Notes: generated by a model not told the origin, from the letters alone. DNA of 14,000 nt from an uncultured Dechloromonas sp. (GCA_946477505.1 CAMKYP010000052.1:1-14000), one strand, 5' to 3'; positions 1 to 7,585 are shown, numbered from the stretch's first letter. Numbers and translations: made by a program.

Positions 1-200
1 ATCAAATCGCGCTTGCGGGTCAGCGGCAAGCGCGACAATGCCTCGCGCGTCGCGCAATCGAACGGATTGATCCCGGCCAGGGTCTGGAAATAGTAGTGTG
101 TCGTTTCCTTGGCATGCGCCACCTGGCGTGCCAGCTTGTCCATCAAATCCGCCTCGCGCTCATCCGGATCGCGGGTCTCGAGCGGGTCGTAATAGCTCAT
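1..200 (-). CDS. Phenylacetate-CoA ligase-like protein, N-terminal part (cut by window edge)
   Basis: Only the first 66 codons are in the window, beginning with ATG at 200 and reading off the left edge. The peptide starts MSYYDPLETRDPDEREADLM and continues with a stretch of the type VAHAKETTHYYFQ, then LSRLPLTRKRDL. This resembles the N-terminal cap of phenylacetate-CoA ligase (PaaK) family enzymes, where a helix of the form 'VAHAYENVPFYR' is followed by 'L..LP.T.K.DL'. Such enzymes make aryl-CoA thioesters from the acid, ATP and CoA in the cytoplasm. The catalytic AMP-binding motifs lie outside the window, so substrate and completeness cannot be judged. A GGAG ribosome site (210-213) precedes the ATG at normal spacing. 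The gene follows livF in the same direction after 151 bases and is probably the last visible gene of the importer operon. Family assignment is fairly firm; the substrate is unknown. Confidence 0.7.
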   Translation of the reverse strand, partial: MSYYDPLETRDPDEREADLMDKLARQVAHAKETTHYYFQTLAGINPFDCATREALSRLPLTRKRDL

Positions 201-288
201 TTCAAATTTCTCCGTTTGTTCCGGTTAGTCATGGCAGCCCCGCACGGCACCTGGAATGGCAAAGTAGCCGCTCAAGGCAAGGCGGAGA

Positions 289-319
289 CGGGCGCCGTTT
301 GCTTTTGCAAACAAGCCCG
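289..319 (-). other. Intercistronic hairpin between livF and the PaaK-like gene
   Basis: A two-part inverted repeat: outer arms CGGGC (289-293) and GCCCG (315-319), an internal loop of 3 and 2 bases, then a perfect inner stem GTTTGC-TTTT-GCAAAC (297-312). A second small stem, CGCCGC-CATGA-GCGGCG, lies at 327-343, just after the livF stop. No T tract follows on the minus strand, so this looks like a structured spacer or mRNA-stability element more than a complete intrinsic terminator. The pairing is directly visible; the role is inferred. Confidence 0.4.
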
Positions 320-351
320 CCGACAACGCCGCCATGAGCGGCGCACTGCCA

Positions 352-1167
352 TTACGAAAGCCAGCGCTTGCGGCGGCGGTAATGCTTTACTTCGCGGAAC
401 GACTTGCGCCCCGACGACGACAAGCCCAGGTAAAACTCCTTCACGTCCTCGTTGTCGCGCAGATCGGCCGCCGAGCCTTCCATCACCACACGCCCGTTTT
501 CCAGGATGTAGCCGAAATCGGCATAACGCAGCGCGATGCTGGTGTTCTGCTCGGCCAGGACGAAGGTGACCTTTTCCTTCTCGTTCAGCTCCTTGACGAT
601 GCTGAACACCTCTTCGACGATCTGCGGAGCCAATCCCATCGACGGTTCATCGAGCAACACCATCTTCGGGTTGGCCATCAGCGCACGGCCGATGGCGCAC
701 ATCTGCTGCTCGCCGCCCGAGGTATAAGCGGCCTGGCTGGTCCGCCGGGTCTTCAGGCGCGGGAAGAAGTTGTAAACCTTCTCCAGGCTTTCCTGCACCG
801 CTGCCTTGCCATCGGTTCGCGTATAGGCGCCGGTGAGCAGGTTCTCCTCGATGCTCAGGTGGCCGAAGCAGTGGCGGCCTTCCATGACCTGGACGACGCC
901 GCGCTGCACCAGGTCGGCCGGAGTCAACGACTCGACGCGCTCGCCCTTGAGCTCGATCGAACCCTTGGTGACTTCGCCGCGTTCGCCGTGCAACAGATTG
1001 CTCACCGCGCGCAGGGTCGTCGTCTTGCCGGCACCATTGCCGCCGAGCAGGGCGACAATACTGCCTTCCGGCACGGTGAACGAGACGCCCTTGAGGACGA
1101 GGATGACGTGGTTGTAGATAACCTCGATGTTGTTGACACTGAGGAAGGTATTCGGGGTGGCGGTCAT
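352..1167 (-). CDS. livF: Branched-chain amino acid-type ABC transporter ATP-binding protein LivF
   Basis: One of the two cytoplasmic ATPases that drive a Liv-type importer. The 271-residue protein has Walker A GGNGAGKTT (about 42-50), signature TSGGEQQM (149-156, Thr in place of the usual Leu), Walker B MVLLDEPSMGLAP (169-181), and a switch region LAEQN in which the usual H-loop His is absent, as is common in LivF. The chosen start is ATG at 1167, preceded by GAGAG (1174-1178). An in-frame upstream codon at 1203 would begin inside the 1185-1210 hairpin and lacks a ribosome site. The protein is about 30 residues longer than a typical LivF and ends in a strongly basic tail (HYRRRKRWLS). I recall similar tails in related betaproteobacterial transporters, but this is unchecked. 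It lies downstream of the binding-protein gene and upstream of the PaaK-like gene. Substrate is not determined by this sequence. Confidence 0.93.
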   Translation of the reverse strand: MTATPNTFLSVNNIEVIYNHVILVLKGVSFTVPEGSIVALLGGNGAGKTTTLRAVSNLLHGERGEVTKGSIELKGERVESLTPADLVQRGVVQVMEGRHCFGHLSIEENLLTGAYTRTDGKAAVQESLEKVYNFFPRLKTRRTSQAAYTSGGEQQMCAIGRALMANPKMVLLDEPSMGLAPQIVEEVFSIVKELNEKEKVTFVLAEQNTSIALRYADFGYILENGRVVMEGSAADLRDNEDVKEFYLGLSSSGRKSFREVKHYRRRKRWLS

Positions 1168-1184
1168 ATTCGACTCTCGTGAAA

Positions 1185-1210
1185 GGCTCCCGCGGTTGAG
1201 CACGGGAGCC
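1185..1210 (-). promoter_or_regulatory. Perfect 8-bp hairpin between the binding-protein gene and livF
   Basis: Arms GGCTCCCG (1185-1192) and CGGGAGCC (1203-1210) are exact inverted repeats around a 10-base loop. In the minus-strand transcript the hairpin begins 10 bases after the binding-protein stop codon and ends 17 bases before the livF ATG. Only three T residues follow it, so full termination is unlikely. A stable stem here would protect the 3' end of the upstream message or partly attenuate readthrough, which fits the excess of binding protein over ATPase that ABC importers need. The stem is seen; the function is inferred by analogy with intercistronic hairpins in other importer operons. 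Confidence 0.6.
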
Positions 1211-1220
1211 GAGGTTCACC

Positions 1221-2552
1221 TTATTGCTTGCACTGTTCCGGCGTACGCGGCGTGATCTTCTTCTCTTCGGCGTACTTGCGCGAAGCGTTGAGGACCATGC
1301 TGCGCAGCAGCTTCTCGTCAGCCTGGTACCAGTCGGCGCCCGGCGTCCACTTGGTGCCGTCCCAGGTCTGGATGCGTACCCACGACGAACCCATGTGATC
1401 GAGGCAGGAGGTCTGCACCGGACGCATCACGCCGGCAAAGCCCATGCCGTCCAGGGTCTTCTGGTCGAGATTGAGATTTTCCAGGCCCCAGCGGGTCTGC
1501 TCGCCGGTCATGACCTTGCCCTTGCCGTAGCGTTCCTGTGCCTTGCGCACGCCCTCGACGGCGACCATGGAGGAGATCAGGCCGCGCATATAGAGCACGG
1601 AACCGACCTCTTCCTTCGGCCCGGTGCCCTGGCCCTTGGCGTGCACCATCTCCAGCATGTCCTTGACCACCTTGGAATTCGGCTCGGCGGAGTGCTGCAG
1701 GGTCAGCGCGGCATAACCCTTGGCGCCGGCGCCGACGTCCTTGACATCGGGTTCGGCACCGGCCCACCAGATACCGAGCATCTTCTCGCGGGCGAAGCCG
1801 GTGGCCTGCGCTTCCTTGAGGGCGGTGGAGTTCATGACGCCCCAGCCCCAGAGCAGGACGTTGTCCGGACGTGCCTGGCGGATCTGCAGCCAGGTTGCCT
1901 TCTGCTCGACGCCCGGGTGAGCCACGGGCAGCAGCATCAGCTCGAAGCCGTGCATCTTGGCGCGCTCCTGCAGCAGCGGAATGGGCTCCTTGCCGAACGG
2001 GCTGTCGTGATAGACCAGTGCGATCTTCTTGCCCTTCAGTTTGTCGAGGCCGCCGGCCTGCTTGGCGATATGCTGGATGGCGACATCGGCGCCGACCCAG
2101 TAGGTACCGAGCAGCGGGAAGTTCCAGTTGAACACCGAGCCGTCCTGCGATTCGCTGCGGCCGTAACCGGCGGTCACCAGCGGAATCTTGTCCACCGGCG
2201 CCTTGTCGGTCAGCGCGAAGGTGACGCCCGTCGACAGCGGCTGGAAGACGGTGGCGCCCTTGCCCTTCAGGCGCTCGTAGCACTCGACGCCGCGGTCGGT
2301 GGCGTAGCCGAATTCGCACTCCTCGAAGGAGAGCTTGACGCCGTTGACGCCACCCTTGGCGTTCACCAGCTTGAGGTAATCGACGTAGCCGTTGGCCCAG
2401 GGGTTGCCGTTGGCGGCATAGGCACCGGTGCGGTACACCAGGACCGGGAAGAACTGCTCCTTGGCCTGGGCAAAGGCCGCGGTGGATACGGTTGCCGAAG
2501 TCAGGCCGACGGCAGAAACGGCTGCAGCAAGTGCGAGAGCGCGGAATTTCAT
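1221..2552 (-). CDS. ABC transporter periplasmic substrate-binding protein (Liv-type, Peripla_BP_6-like)
   Basis: The solute receptor of the importer, expected in the periplasm. The 443-residue protein starts with a Sec signal peptide: MKFRALALA, a hydrophobic alanine-rich core, and a probable signal peptidase I site after AFA at residue 28. The mature part begins with a type I binding-protein fold (FPVLVYRTGAYAANGNPW, then GYVDYLKLVNAKGGVNG), characteristic of the Leu/Ile/Val-binding-protein superfamily. Members of this branch are annotated for branched-chain amino acids but also serve amides, urea and aromatic acids, so the ligand is open. The start is well supported by AGGAGGA (2561-2567) eight bases upstream, one of the strongest ribosome sites in the window and suited to a highly made binding protein. 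Its place between livM and livF, followed by a stable hairpin, fits one operon. It is complete and of usual length, with no frameshift seen. Confidence 0.92.
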   Translation of the reverse strand: MKFRALALAAAVSAVGLTSATVSTAAFAQAKEQFFPVLVYRTGAYAANGNPWANGYVDYLKLVNAKGGVNGVKLSFEECEFGYATDRGVECYERLKGKGATVFQPLSTGVTFALTDKAPVDKIPLVTAGYGRSESQDGSVFNWNFPLLGTYWVGADVAIQHIAKQAGGLDKLKGKKIALVYHDSPFGKEPIPLLQERAKMHGFELMLLPVAHPGVEQKATWLQIRQARPDNVLLWGWGVMNSTALKEAQATGFAREKMLGIWWAGAEPDVKDVGAGAKGYAALTLQHSAEPNSKVVKDMLEMVHAKGQGTGPKEEVGSVLYMRGLISSMVAVEGVRKAQERYGKGKVMTGEQTRWGLENLNLDQKTLDGMGFAGVMRPVQTSCLDHMGSSWVRIQTWDGTKWTPGADWYQADEKLLRSMVLNASRKYAEEKKITPRTPEQCKQ

Positions 2553-2608
2553 GGGTTGTCTCCTCCTGTTGATCAGGTTATGAATCGTGAAATTTTGCTG
2601 TCTCCGCG

Positions 2609-3685
2609 TCAGTGCGGGAAAGGCCACAGACGCAGTTTTTCCTTGGCGATCGCCCACAGGCGAGCCAGGCCGTGCGGTTCGACGATCAGGAAGAAAACGA
2701 TCAACGAACCGAAGATGATCAGCTCCGCATGCGACACCGCGGCTGTCGAGATATGCAATCCGAGCAGACCGCCGAGCGCCGGCAGGAACTGGTTGAGGAA
2801 GATGGGCAGGATGACGATGAACGCGGCGCCGACGAAGCTGCCGAGTATCGACCCCAGCCCCCCGATGATGACCATGAACAACAGCTGGAAGGAACGATCG
2901 ACCGAGAAGGCCGCCGGCTCCCAGGAGCCGAGGTGCACGAACCCCCACAGGGCGCCGGCGACGCCGACAAAGAAGGAACTGACGGCAAAGGCAGACAGCT
3001 TGGCGTACATCGGGCGGATGCCGATGACTTCGGCGGCCACGTCCATGTCGCGGATGGCCATCCACTGGCGTCCGATGGTGGCGCGCGTCAGGTTCTTGGC
3101 GATCATTGCGAAGACGACGATGAAGCCGAGGCAGAACAGGTATTTTTCGGCCGGCGTGTCGACAACCCAACCCAAGACGCTGAGATCGGACACCGACACC
3201 GAACCCGACGACGAATCGTTGGTGAACCACTTGATGCGCAGGAAAGCCCAGTCGCAGAAGAACTGTGCCGCCAGCGTCGCCACCGCCAGATAGAGGCCGC
3301 GTACCCGCAGGCTGGGGATGCCGAACAAGATGCCCAGGCCGGCCGAGGTCAGGCCGCCGAGCAGCAGCGCGCCGATCAGCGGCATGCCGTCGATGCGGAT
3401 CAGGAAGTTGTAGGCCGCATACGCCCCAACCGCCATGAAGGCCCCTGCCCCCAAGGTGATCTGGCCGCAATAGCCAACCAGCAGGTTGACCCCGAGCGCG
3501 GCGAGCGACAGGATCAGGAAGGGGATGAGGATGGCGCGGAACATGTACTCGTCGGCCAGCATCGGCACGGCGAGGAAAGCGAAGGCGACGACACCGAGGA
3601 CGAACCATTTGTCCTGGGCGATGGTGAAGATTTGCTGGTCGGCCGCGTAAGTGGTCTTGAACTGGCCGTTTTCACGATAGAGCAC
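2609..3685 (-). CDS. livM: Branched-chain amino acid-type ABC transporter permease LivM
   Basis: An inner-membrane permease subunit that pairs with LivH to form the translocation path. The 358-residue product has many hydrophobic segments, the conserved GYCGQITLGAGAFMAVGAY segment (about 71-89), an EAA-type ATPase-contact loop GRQWMAIRDMDVAAEVIGI (205-223), and the late motif GGLGSILGSFVGAAFI (275-290), all typical of LivM. There is no ATG at the start. The best initiation codon is GTG (3683-3685), with AGGGAG at 3692-3697 six bases upstream. Reading the frame further upstream would run into livH. The gap from the livH stop is only 17 bases, so the two are almost certainly cotranslated from one message. 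The C terminus carries the family-typical EPHGLARL segment. Complete and intact; substrate unknown. Confidence 0.92.
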   Translation of the reverse strand: MLYRENGQFKTTYAADQQIFTIAQDKWFVLGVVAFAFLAVPMLADEYMFRAILIPFLILSLAALGVNLLVGYCGQITLGAGAFMAVGAYAAYNFLIRIDGMPLIGALLLGGLTSAGLGILFGIPSLRVRGLYLAVATLAAQFFCDWAFLRIKWFTNDSSSGSVSVSDLSVLGWVVDTPAEKYLFCLGFIVVFAMIAKNLTRATIGRQWMAIRDMDVAAEVIGIRPMYAKLSAFAVSSFFVGVAGALWGFVHLGSWEPAAFSVDRSFQLLFMVIIGGLGSILGSFVGAAFIVILPIFLNQFLPALGGLLGLHISTAAVSHAELIIFGSLIVFFLIVEPHGLARLWAIAKEKLRLWPFPH

Positions 3686-3702
3686 GTTTTTCTCCCTGAC
3701 GG

Positions 3703-4632
3703 TCAGACGCGATTGATGATTTTCTCGCCGAACAAGCCTTGCGGCCGGAACAGCAGAACAACGAGGGCGAGGACATAGGCGAACCAGATTTCGATGCCGC
3801 CACCGACCATCGGTCCGATATAGACCTCCGAGAGTTTTTCGCCGACACCGATGATCAGGCCGCCGACGATGGCGCCCGGCACCGAGGTCAAGCCGCCGAG
3901 GATGACCACCGGCAGGGCGCGCAAGGCTACCGTCGCCAGCGAGAACTGGACGCCCAGCTTGGAACCCCAGATGATGCCCGCGACCAGGGCGACGACCCCG
4001 GCGACCAGCCAGACGATGACCCAGATGCGGTTGAGCGGGATGCCGATCGACAAGGCCGCCTGGTGATCGTCGGCCACCGCGCGCAGCGCCCGTCCGACCG
4101 GCGTCTTCTGGAAGAACAGGGTGAGCAGGCCGACCAGCAGGGCGGCGATGAGGGCGGCGATGAAGTCTTCCTTGTTGATCAGGATGCCGCCTTCGAACAG
4201 GCTCTCGAACATCATCACCGGCTCTTTCGGCATGCCGACATCGATGTTGTAGATCTCGCTGCCGAAGATGGTCTGGCCGATGCCCTCGAGGACGTAGGTG
4301 ATGCCCAGCGTCACCATCAGCAGGGTGGCGCCCTCCTGGTTCACCAGCTTGCGCAGCACGAAGCGTTCGACCGCCCAGGCGACGAACCACATCACCGCCC
4401 CGGCGCCGACAAAGGCAATCAGGTTGGCCAGGAACAGGCTGTTGCCGCCGAGGGCCGCGTTGGCCCACTCGGAAAAGCGCGCCATGGCCAGCGCGGCAAA
4501 CAGAACCATCGCCCCCTGGGCGAAGTTGAAAACGCCGGAGGACTTGAAGATCAGCACGAAGCCGAGCGCCACCAGCGAGTACAGCATGCCGGCCATCAGG
4601 CCGCCGATCAGTGTTTCGATAAAGAATCCCAT
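3703..4632 (-). CDS. livH: Branched-chain amino acid-type ABC transporter permease LivH
   Basis: The second inner-membrane permease of the importer. The 309-residue protein starts MGFFIETLIGGLMAGMLYSL, has about eight hydrophobic segments, and shows the LivH landmarks: VLIFKSSGVFNFAQGAMV (about 26-43), the EAA-type loop VGRALRAVADDHQAALSIGI (179-198), ILGGLTSVPGAIVGGLIIG (244-262), and the C-terminal RPQGLFGEK (296-304). Length matches the family. GGAGAG precedes the ATG at close spacing, and the livG stop is 12 bases upstream, giving tight operon packing. Complete and intact. As with the other subunits, the family is clear but the transported compound is not. Confidence 0.93.
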   Translation of the reverse strand: MGFFIETLIGGLMAGMLYSLVALGFVLIFKSSGVFNFAQGAMVLFAALAMARFSEWANAALGGNSLFLANLIAFVGAGAVMWFVAWAVERFVLRKLVNQEGATLLMVTLGITYVLEGIGQTIFGSEIYNIDVGMPKEPVMMFESLFEGGILINKEDFIAALIAALLVGLLTLFFQKTPVGRALRAVADDHQAALSIGIPLNRIWVIVWLVAGVVALVAGIIWGSKLGVQFSLATVALRALPVVILGGLTSVPGAIVGGLIIGVGEKLSEVYIGPMVGGGIEIWFAYVLALVVLLFRPQGLFGEKIINRV

Positions 4633-4644
4633 GTTGCTCTCCGC

Positions 4645-5427
4645 TTAGTGACCCGCGCCCAGGTAGGCCTTGATGACCTCGGGGCTGGAACGCACTTCGT
4701 CCGGCAGGCCGTCGCCGATTTTCTTGCCGTAGTCGAGAACGACCACGCGGTCGGAAATATCCATGACCACCCCCATGTCGTGTTCGATGAGCACGATGGT
4801 GGTGCCGAACTGGTCGTTCACGTCGAGGATGAAGCGGCACATGTCCTGCTTTTCCTCGACGTTCATGCCGGCCATCGGCTCGTCGAGGAGCAGGATCTGC
4901 GGCTCCATGGCCAGGGCACGGCCGAGGTCGACACGCTTCTGCAGCCCGTAAGGCAAACGCCCGACAGGGGTCTTGCGGATGTGCTGGATTTCGAGGAAGT
5001 CGATGATTTCCTCGACCTTGCGCCGATGCGCGATCTCTTCCTTCTGGGCCGGGCCGAGCCACAGTGCCTGCAACAGCATGTTGCTCTTCATCTTGAGGGT
5101 GCGTCCCGTCATGATGTTGTCGAGCACGCTCATGCCCTTGAACAACGCGATGTTCTGGAAGGTCCGGGCGATGCCGGTGCTCGCCGCCATGTGCGGCTCC
5201 ATCTTCTTGCGTTCGACACCGCGGTAGAAAATCTTGCCGTCCTGAGGATGGTAGACGCCGTTGATGACGTTGAGCATCGAGCTCTTGCCGGCACCATTGG
5301 GGCCGATGATGGCGCGGACTTCGTGCTCGCGGATATTGAAGGAAATGTCGGTCAGTGCCTTGACGCCGCCGAAGCGCAGCGAAATGTTCTGCAGGTCGAG
5401 GATGACGTCGCCGATTTTTCTGCTCAT
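4645..5427 (-). CDS. livG: Branched-chain amino acid-type ABC transporter ATP-binding protein LivG
   Basis: The partner ATPase to LivF, acting on the cytoplasmic face of the LivH/LivM pair. The 260-residue protein has Walker A GPNGAGKSS (42-50), Q-loop TFQNIALFKGMSVLDN (89-104), the LivG-type signature LPYGLQKRVDLGRAL (158-172), Walker B ILLLDEPMAGMN (178-189), and H-loop His in LIEHDM (about 216). The start is ATG at 5427, preceded by a GGGAGAGAG ribosome site. An upstream in-frame ATG at 5577 lies inside the ligase gene and would add 50 low-complexity residues unlike the family. The gene begins 13 bases after the ligase stop, which ties the ligase to the transporter transcript. Complete and intact. 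Confidence 0.93.
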   Translation of the reverse strand: MSRKIGDVILDLQNISLRFGGVKALTDISFNIREHEVRAIIGPNGAGKSSMLNVINGVYHPQDGKIFYRGVERKKMEPHMAASTGIARTFQNIALFKGMSVLDNIMTGRTLKMKSNMLLQALWLGPAQKEEIAHRRKVEEIIDFLEIQHIRKTPVGRLPYGLQKRVDLGRALAMEPQILLLDEPMAGMNVEEKQDMCRFILDVNDQFGTTIVLIEHDMGVVMDISDRVVVLDYGKKIGDGLPDEVRSSPEVIKAYLGAGH

Positions 5428-5440
5428 TGCTCTCTCTCCC

Positions 5441-7408
5441 TTAGGCCGCTTTTTTGGCGATCGGGAAGGTCTTGACATCGATGATCGCGAGGTCGGCGGA
5501 CACCTTGCCGCGACGCCCGTCTTCGAACTTGACCTCGGTTTCGATGTACTGCTTGCCCTTGCCCCCGTAGAGGGCATCGATCAGCACCTTGTATTTTTCC
5601 GCGATGAAATTGCGGCGCACCTTGCGCGTGCGGGTGAGTTCATCGTCATCCGGGTCCAGCTCCTTGTGCAGGACGAGGAAGCGATGCACCTGCGAGTCGG
5701 CGACCATGGCGTCATGGGCGAGCGCGGCGTTCACCTCCTCGATGCACGACTTGATCATTTCCAGCACCTGCGCCTTGCCGGCGAGGTCGGTATAGCCCGA
5801 GTAGGCGATGTTGCGACGCTCGGCCCAGTTGCCCACGGCGCCGACATCGATGTTGATGAAGGCGCAGACCATGTCGCGGTCGTGCCCGAAGCAGACGGCT
5901 TCCTTCACGAACGGGTAGAACTTCAGCTTGTTCTCGATGTAGTTCGGGGCGAACATCGCGCCGTTCGACAGCTTGCCGACATCCTTGGCGCGATCGATGA
6001 TCTTCAGGTGGCCGTCCTCGTCGAGGAAGCCGGCATCGCCGGTCAGGAAATAACCGTCGGCGTTGATCGACTCGGCGGTCGCGTCGGGGCGCTTGTAATA
6101 CTCCTTGAGCAACATCGCACCCTTGACCAGCACCTCGCCGTTGTCGGCGATCTTGATCTCGACCCCCGGCGCCGGCGCGCCGACGGTGTCGGATTTGACC
6201 TGACCATCCGGCTGCAGGCAGACGTAGGCGCAGGTTTCGGTCTGGCCGTAGAGCTGCTTGAGGTTGATGCCGATGGAACGATAGAAACTGAACAGCTCGG
6301 GTCCGATGGCCGCGCCGGCCGTGTAGGCGACCCTGATCCGGCTCATGCCGAGCACGTTGCGCAGCGGGCCGTAGATCAACAGGTTGCCGAGCCAGTACTG
6401 GAAACGATCGCCACCGGACACCGGCTTGCCGTCGAGAATGTCGCCACCGCAGCGCTTGGCGACCGCCATGAAGTGATGGAACAGGCGCTGCTTGAGCGGC
6501 CCGGCGTCTTCCATGCGGATCTGCACCGAGGTCAGCAGGCTTTCGAAGACGCGCGGCGGCGCGAAGTAGTAGGTCGGGCCGATTTCGCGCAGGTCGGTCA
6601 TCACCGTCTCGCCGGACTCCGGGCAATTGATGGTGAAACCGCAGACCAGCGATTGCGCGAACGAGAACAGATGGTCGCCCACCCAGGCCATCGGCAGGTA
6701 GGAGAGGATATCGCCCTCGGCACCCAGCTTGTCGACCTGCGCCCCGCCCTGTGCCGCGGCAATAAAGGCAGCGTGCGTCTGGCAGACGCCCTTGGGCTTG
6801 CCCGTAGTGCCGGAGGTGTAGAGCATCACCGAGACGTCGTCGAAATGCCCCTTTTCGACCTCGTCATTGAGGAAATCGGAGTGGTTGCGATCGTGGATGC
6901 GCCCCATTTCCATCAGTTCATGCACATCGTGCAGGAAAGGCTGGTTGTAGTGACGCATGCCGCGTGGATCGTCGTAGATGATGTGCTCGAGCGACGGCAG
7001 CTGATCCTTGATCTCCAGCAGCTTGTCGACCTGCTCCTGATCCTCGACGATGGCGAAGCGGACACCGGCGTCCTGCAGCACGAACAGCATTTCGGCAGCC
7101 ACCGCATCCTGATACAGCGGCACCGGAACGCCCCCCAGGCACTGGGCGGCGCTCATCATCATGTAAAGGTGCGGACGGTTGTCGCCGACGATGGCCAGGT
7201 TGTCGCCGCGCTTGAAGCCCAGCGAAGCCAGGCCGCAGGCCAATGCCCGGACGCGCTCGGCAACATCGGACCACGTCCAGGTCTGCCAGATACCGAGATA
7301 TTTCTCGCGCATGGCCGGCGCATTGGGCCGGACCTTGGCGTGATGAAACAACAGCCGCGGGAAGGTGTGCAAACCGTCCAGCGAATCGAAATTCACCTGC
7401 GTGGGCAT
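5441..7408 (-). CDS. AMP-forming acyl-CoA ligase (long-chain fatty-acid-CoA ligase type)
   Basis: A cytoplasmic or membrane-associated enzyme that activates a carboxylic acid with ATP and CoA through an acyl-AMP intermediate. The 655-residue protein carries all adenylate-forming motifs: P-loop YTSGTTGKPKG (197-207), AYTAGAAIG (361-369), YGQTET (387-392), YFLTGDAG (453-460) and the hinge IDRAKDVGKLSNG (471-483). A C-terminal lysine in LTRTRKVRRNF (about 591-601) may be the catalytic one. Length and the inserted segments match the long-chain (FAA1/FadD15-like) branch better than short-chain or PaaK enzymes. GGAGGAG lies eight bases before the ATG. As the first gene of the importer operon, 13 bases before livG, it likely acts on the imported acid, trapping it in the cell. 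The substrate could be a fatty acid or an aryl-alkanoic acid; sequence alone does not decide. Intact. Confidence 0.9.
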   Translation of the reverse strand: MPTQVNFDSLDGLHTFPRLLFHHAKVRPNAPAMREKYLGIWQTWTWSDVAERVRALACGLASLGFKRGDNLAIVGDNRPHLYMMMSAAQCLGGVPVPLYQDAVAAEMLFVLQDAGVRFAIVEDQEQVDKLLEIKDQLPSLEHIIYDDPRGMRHYNQPFLHDVHELMEMGRIHDRNHSDFLNDEVEKGHFDDVSVMLYTSGTTGKPKGVCQTHAAFIAAAQGGAQVDKLGAEGDILSYLPMAWVGDHLFSFAQSLVCGFTINCPESGETVMTDLREIGPTYYFAPPRVFESLLTSVQIRMEDAGPLKQRLFHHFMAVAKRCGGDILDGKPVSGGDRFQYWLGNLLIYGPLRNVLGMSRIRVAYTAGAAIGPELFSFYRSIGINLKQLYGQTETCAYVCLQPDGQVKSDTVGAPAPGVEIKIADNGEVLVKGAMLLKEYYKRPDATAESINADGYFLTGDAGFLDEDGHLKIIDRAKDVGKLSNGAMFAPNYIENKLKFYPFVKEAVCFGHDRDMVCAFINIDVGAVGNWAERRNIAYSGYTDLAGKAQVLEMIKSCIEEVNAALAHDAMVADSQVHRFLVLHKELDPDDDELTRTRKVRRNFIAEKYKVLIDALYGGKGKQYIETEVKFEDGRRGKVSADLAIIDVKTFPIAKKAA

Positions 7409-7503
7409 TTCTCGTCTCCTCCGCCGCGACTCATGGTTCGCGGTCTAACGTTCGTTTGATTCATTGTGGGGATTGCTGGCTTACGCAGACCTTGCAACCC
7501 CCA

Positions 7504-7526
7504 GCGACAATCACTGAGCTTGTCGC
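7504..7526. promoter_or_regulatory. Palindrome GCGACAA-N9-TTGTCGC in the divergent control region
   Basis: Perfect 7-bp arms (7504-7510 and 7520-7526) lie between the ligase operon and the Crp/Fnr gene. The centre (7515) is about 35-40 bases upstream of the TATAAT at 7550, near where an upstream activator would bind. It shares its TTGTC/GACAA core with a second palindrome at 7554-7573. The inverted repeat is seen; its use as an operator is inferred, and GC-rich genomes produce some such arms by chance. Confidence 0.4.
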
Positions 7527-7549
7527 GCAGTGTATGCACATTGCGGACG

Positions 7550-7555
7550 TATAAT
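7550..7555 (+). promoter_or_regulatory. Perfect -10 box (TATAAT) for the Crp/Fnr regulator gene
   Basis: The exact consensus TATAAT is rare in this GC-rich sequence and sits 30 bases before the proposed TTG start. No convincing -35 hexamer lies 16-18 bases upstream (7527-7532 reads GCAGTG), so the promoter may need an activator. An imperfect palindrome, GTGTATGCAC (7530-7539), overlaps that position. Transcription from here would exclude the upstream ATG at 7466 as the start of the regulator. Confidence 0.5.
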
Positions 7556-7573
7556 TGTCGCTCGGCAGACAAT
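7554..7573. promoter_or_regulatory. Palindrome ATTGTC-N8-GACAAT over the transcription start
   Basis: Perfect 6-bp arms overlap the end of the TATAAT box and the predicted start site of the regulator gene. A protein bound here would block the promoter, so negative autoregulation by the Crp/Fnr product is a reasonable guess. Spacing and arm sequence differ from classical CRP (TGTGA-N6-TCACA) and FNR (TTGAT-N4-ATCAA) sites. Confidence 0.4.
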
Positions 7574-7585
7574 CCGGAAAATATT

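Noticed and set aside
1224..3293. Long plus-strand open frame (about 690 codons) opposite the binding protein and livM
   Set aside because: Antisense shadow of GC-biased codons. It has no domain character, and the minus strand carries clear ABC-transporter proteins.
1221..3608. A single 795-codon minus-strand frame joining a cryptic region to the binding protein
   Set aside because: The first 350 codons overlap livM in another frame. The signal peptide at MKFRALALA and the strong ribosome site define the true start at 2552.
3739..5475. Long acidic, His-rich plus-strand open frame opposite livH and livG
   Set aside because: Its composition is that expected from antisense of membrane-protein codons. 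It has no ribosome site or family features.
5261..7459. Long plus-strand open frame (about 730 codons) opposite livG and the ligase
   Set aside because: Antisense shadow. The minus-strand ligase has all adenylate-forming motifs in order.
7409..7500. Search for a sigma-70 promoter for the ligase operon on the minus strand
   Set aside because: TTGCAA-like -35 sequences occur, but no -10 box lies at 15-19 bases spacing, so I do not report a promoter for that side.
7530..7539. GTGTATGCAC as a CRP site
   Set aside because: It is an imperfect, short palindrome lacking the TGTGA-N6-TCACA layout. It is mentioned only as context for the -35 region.
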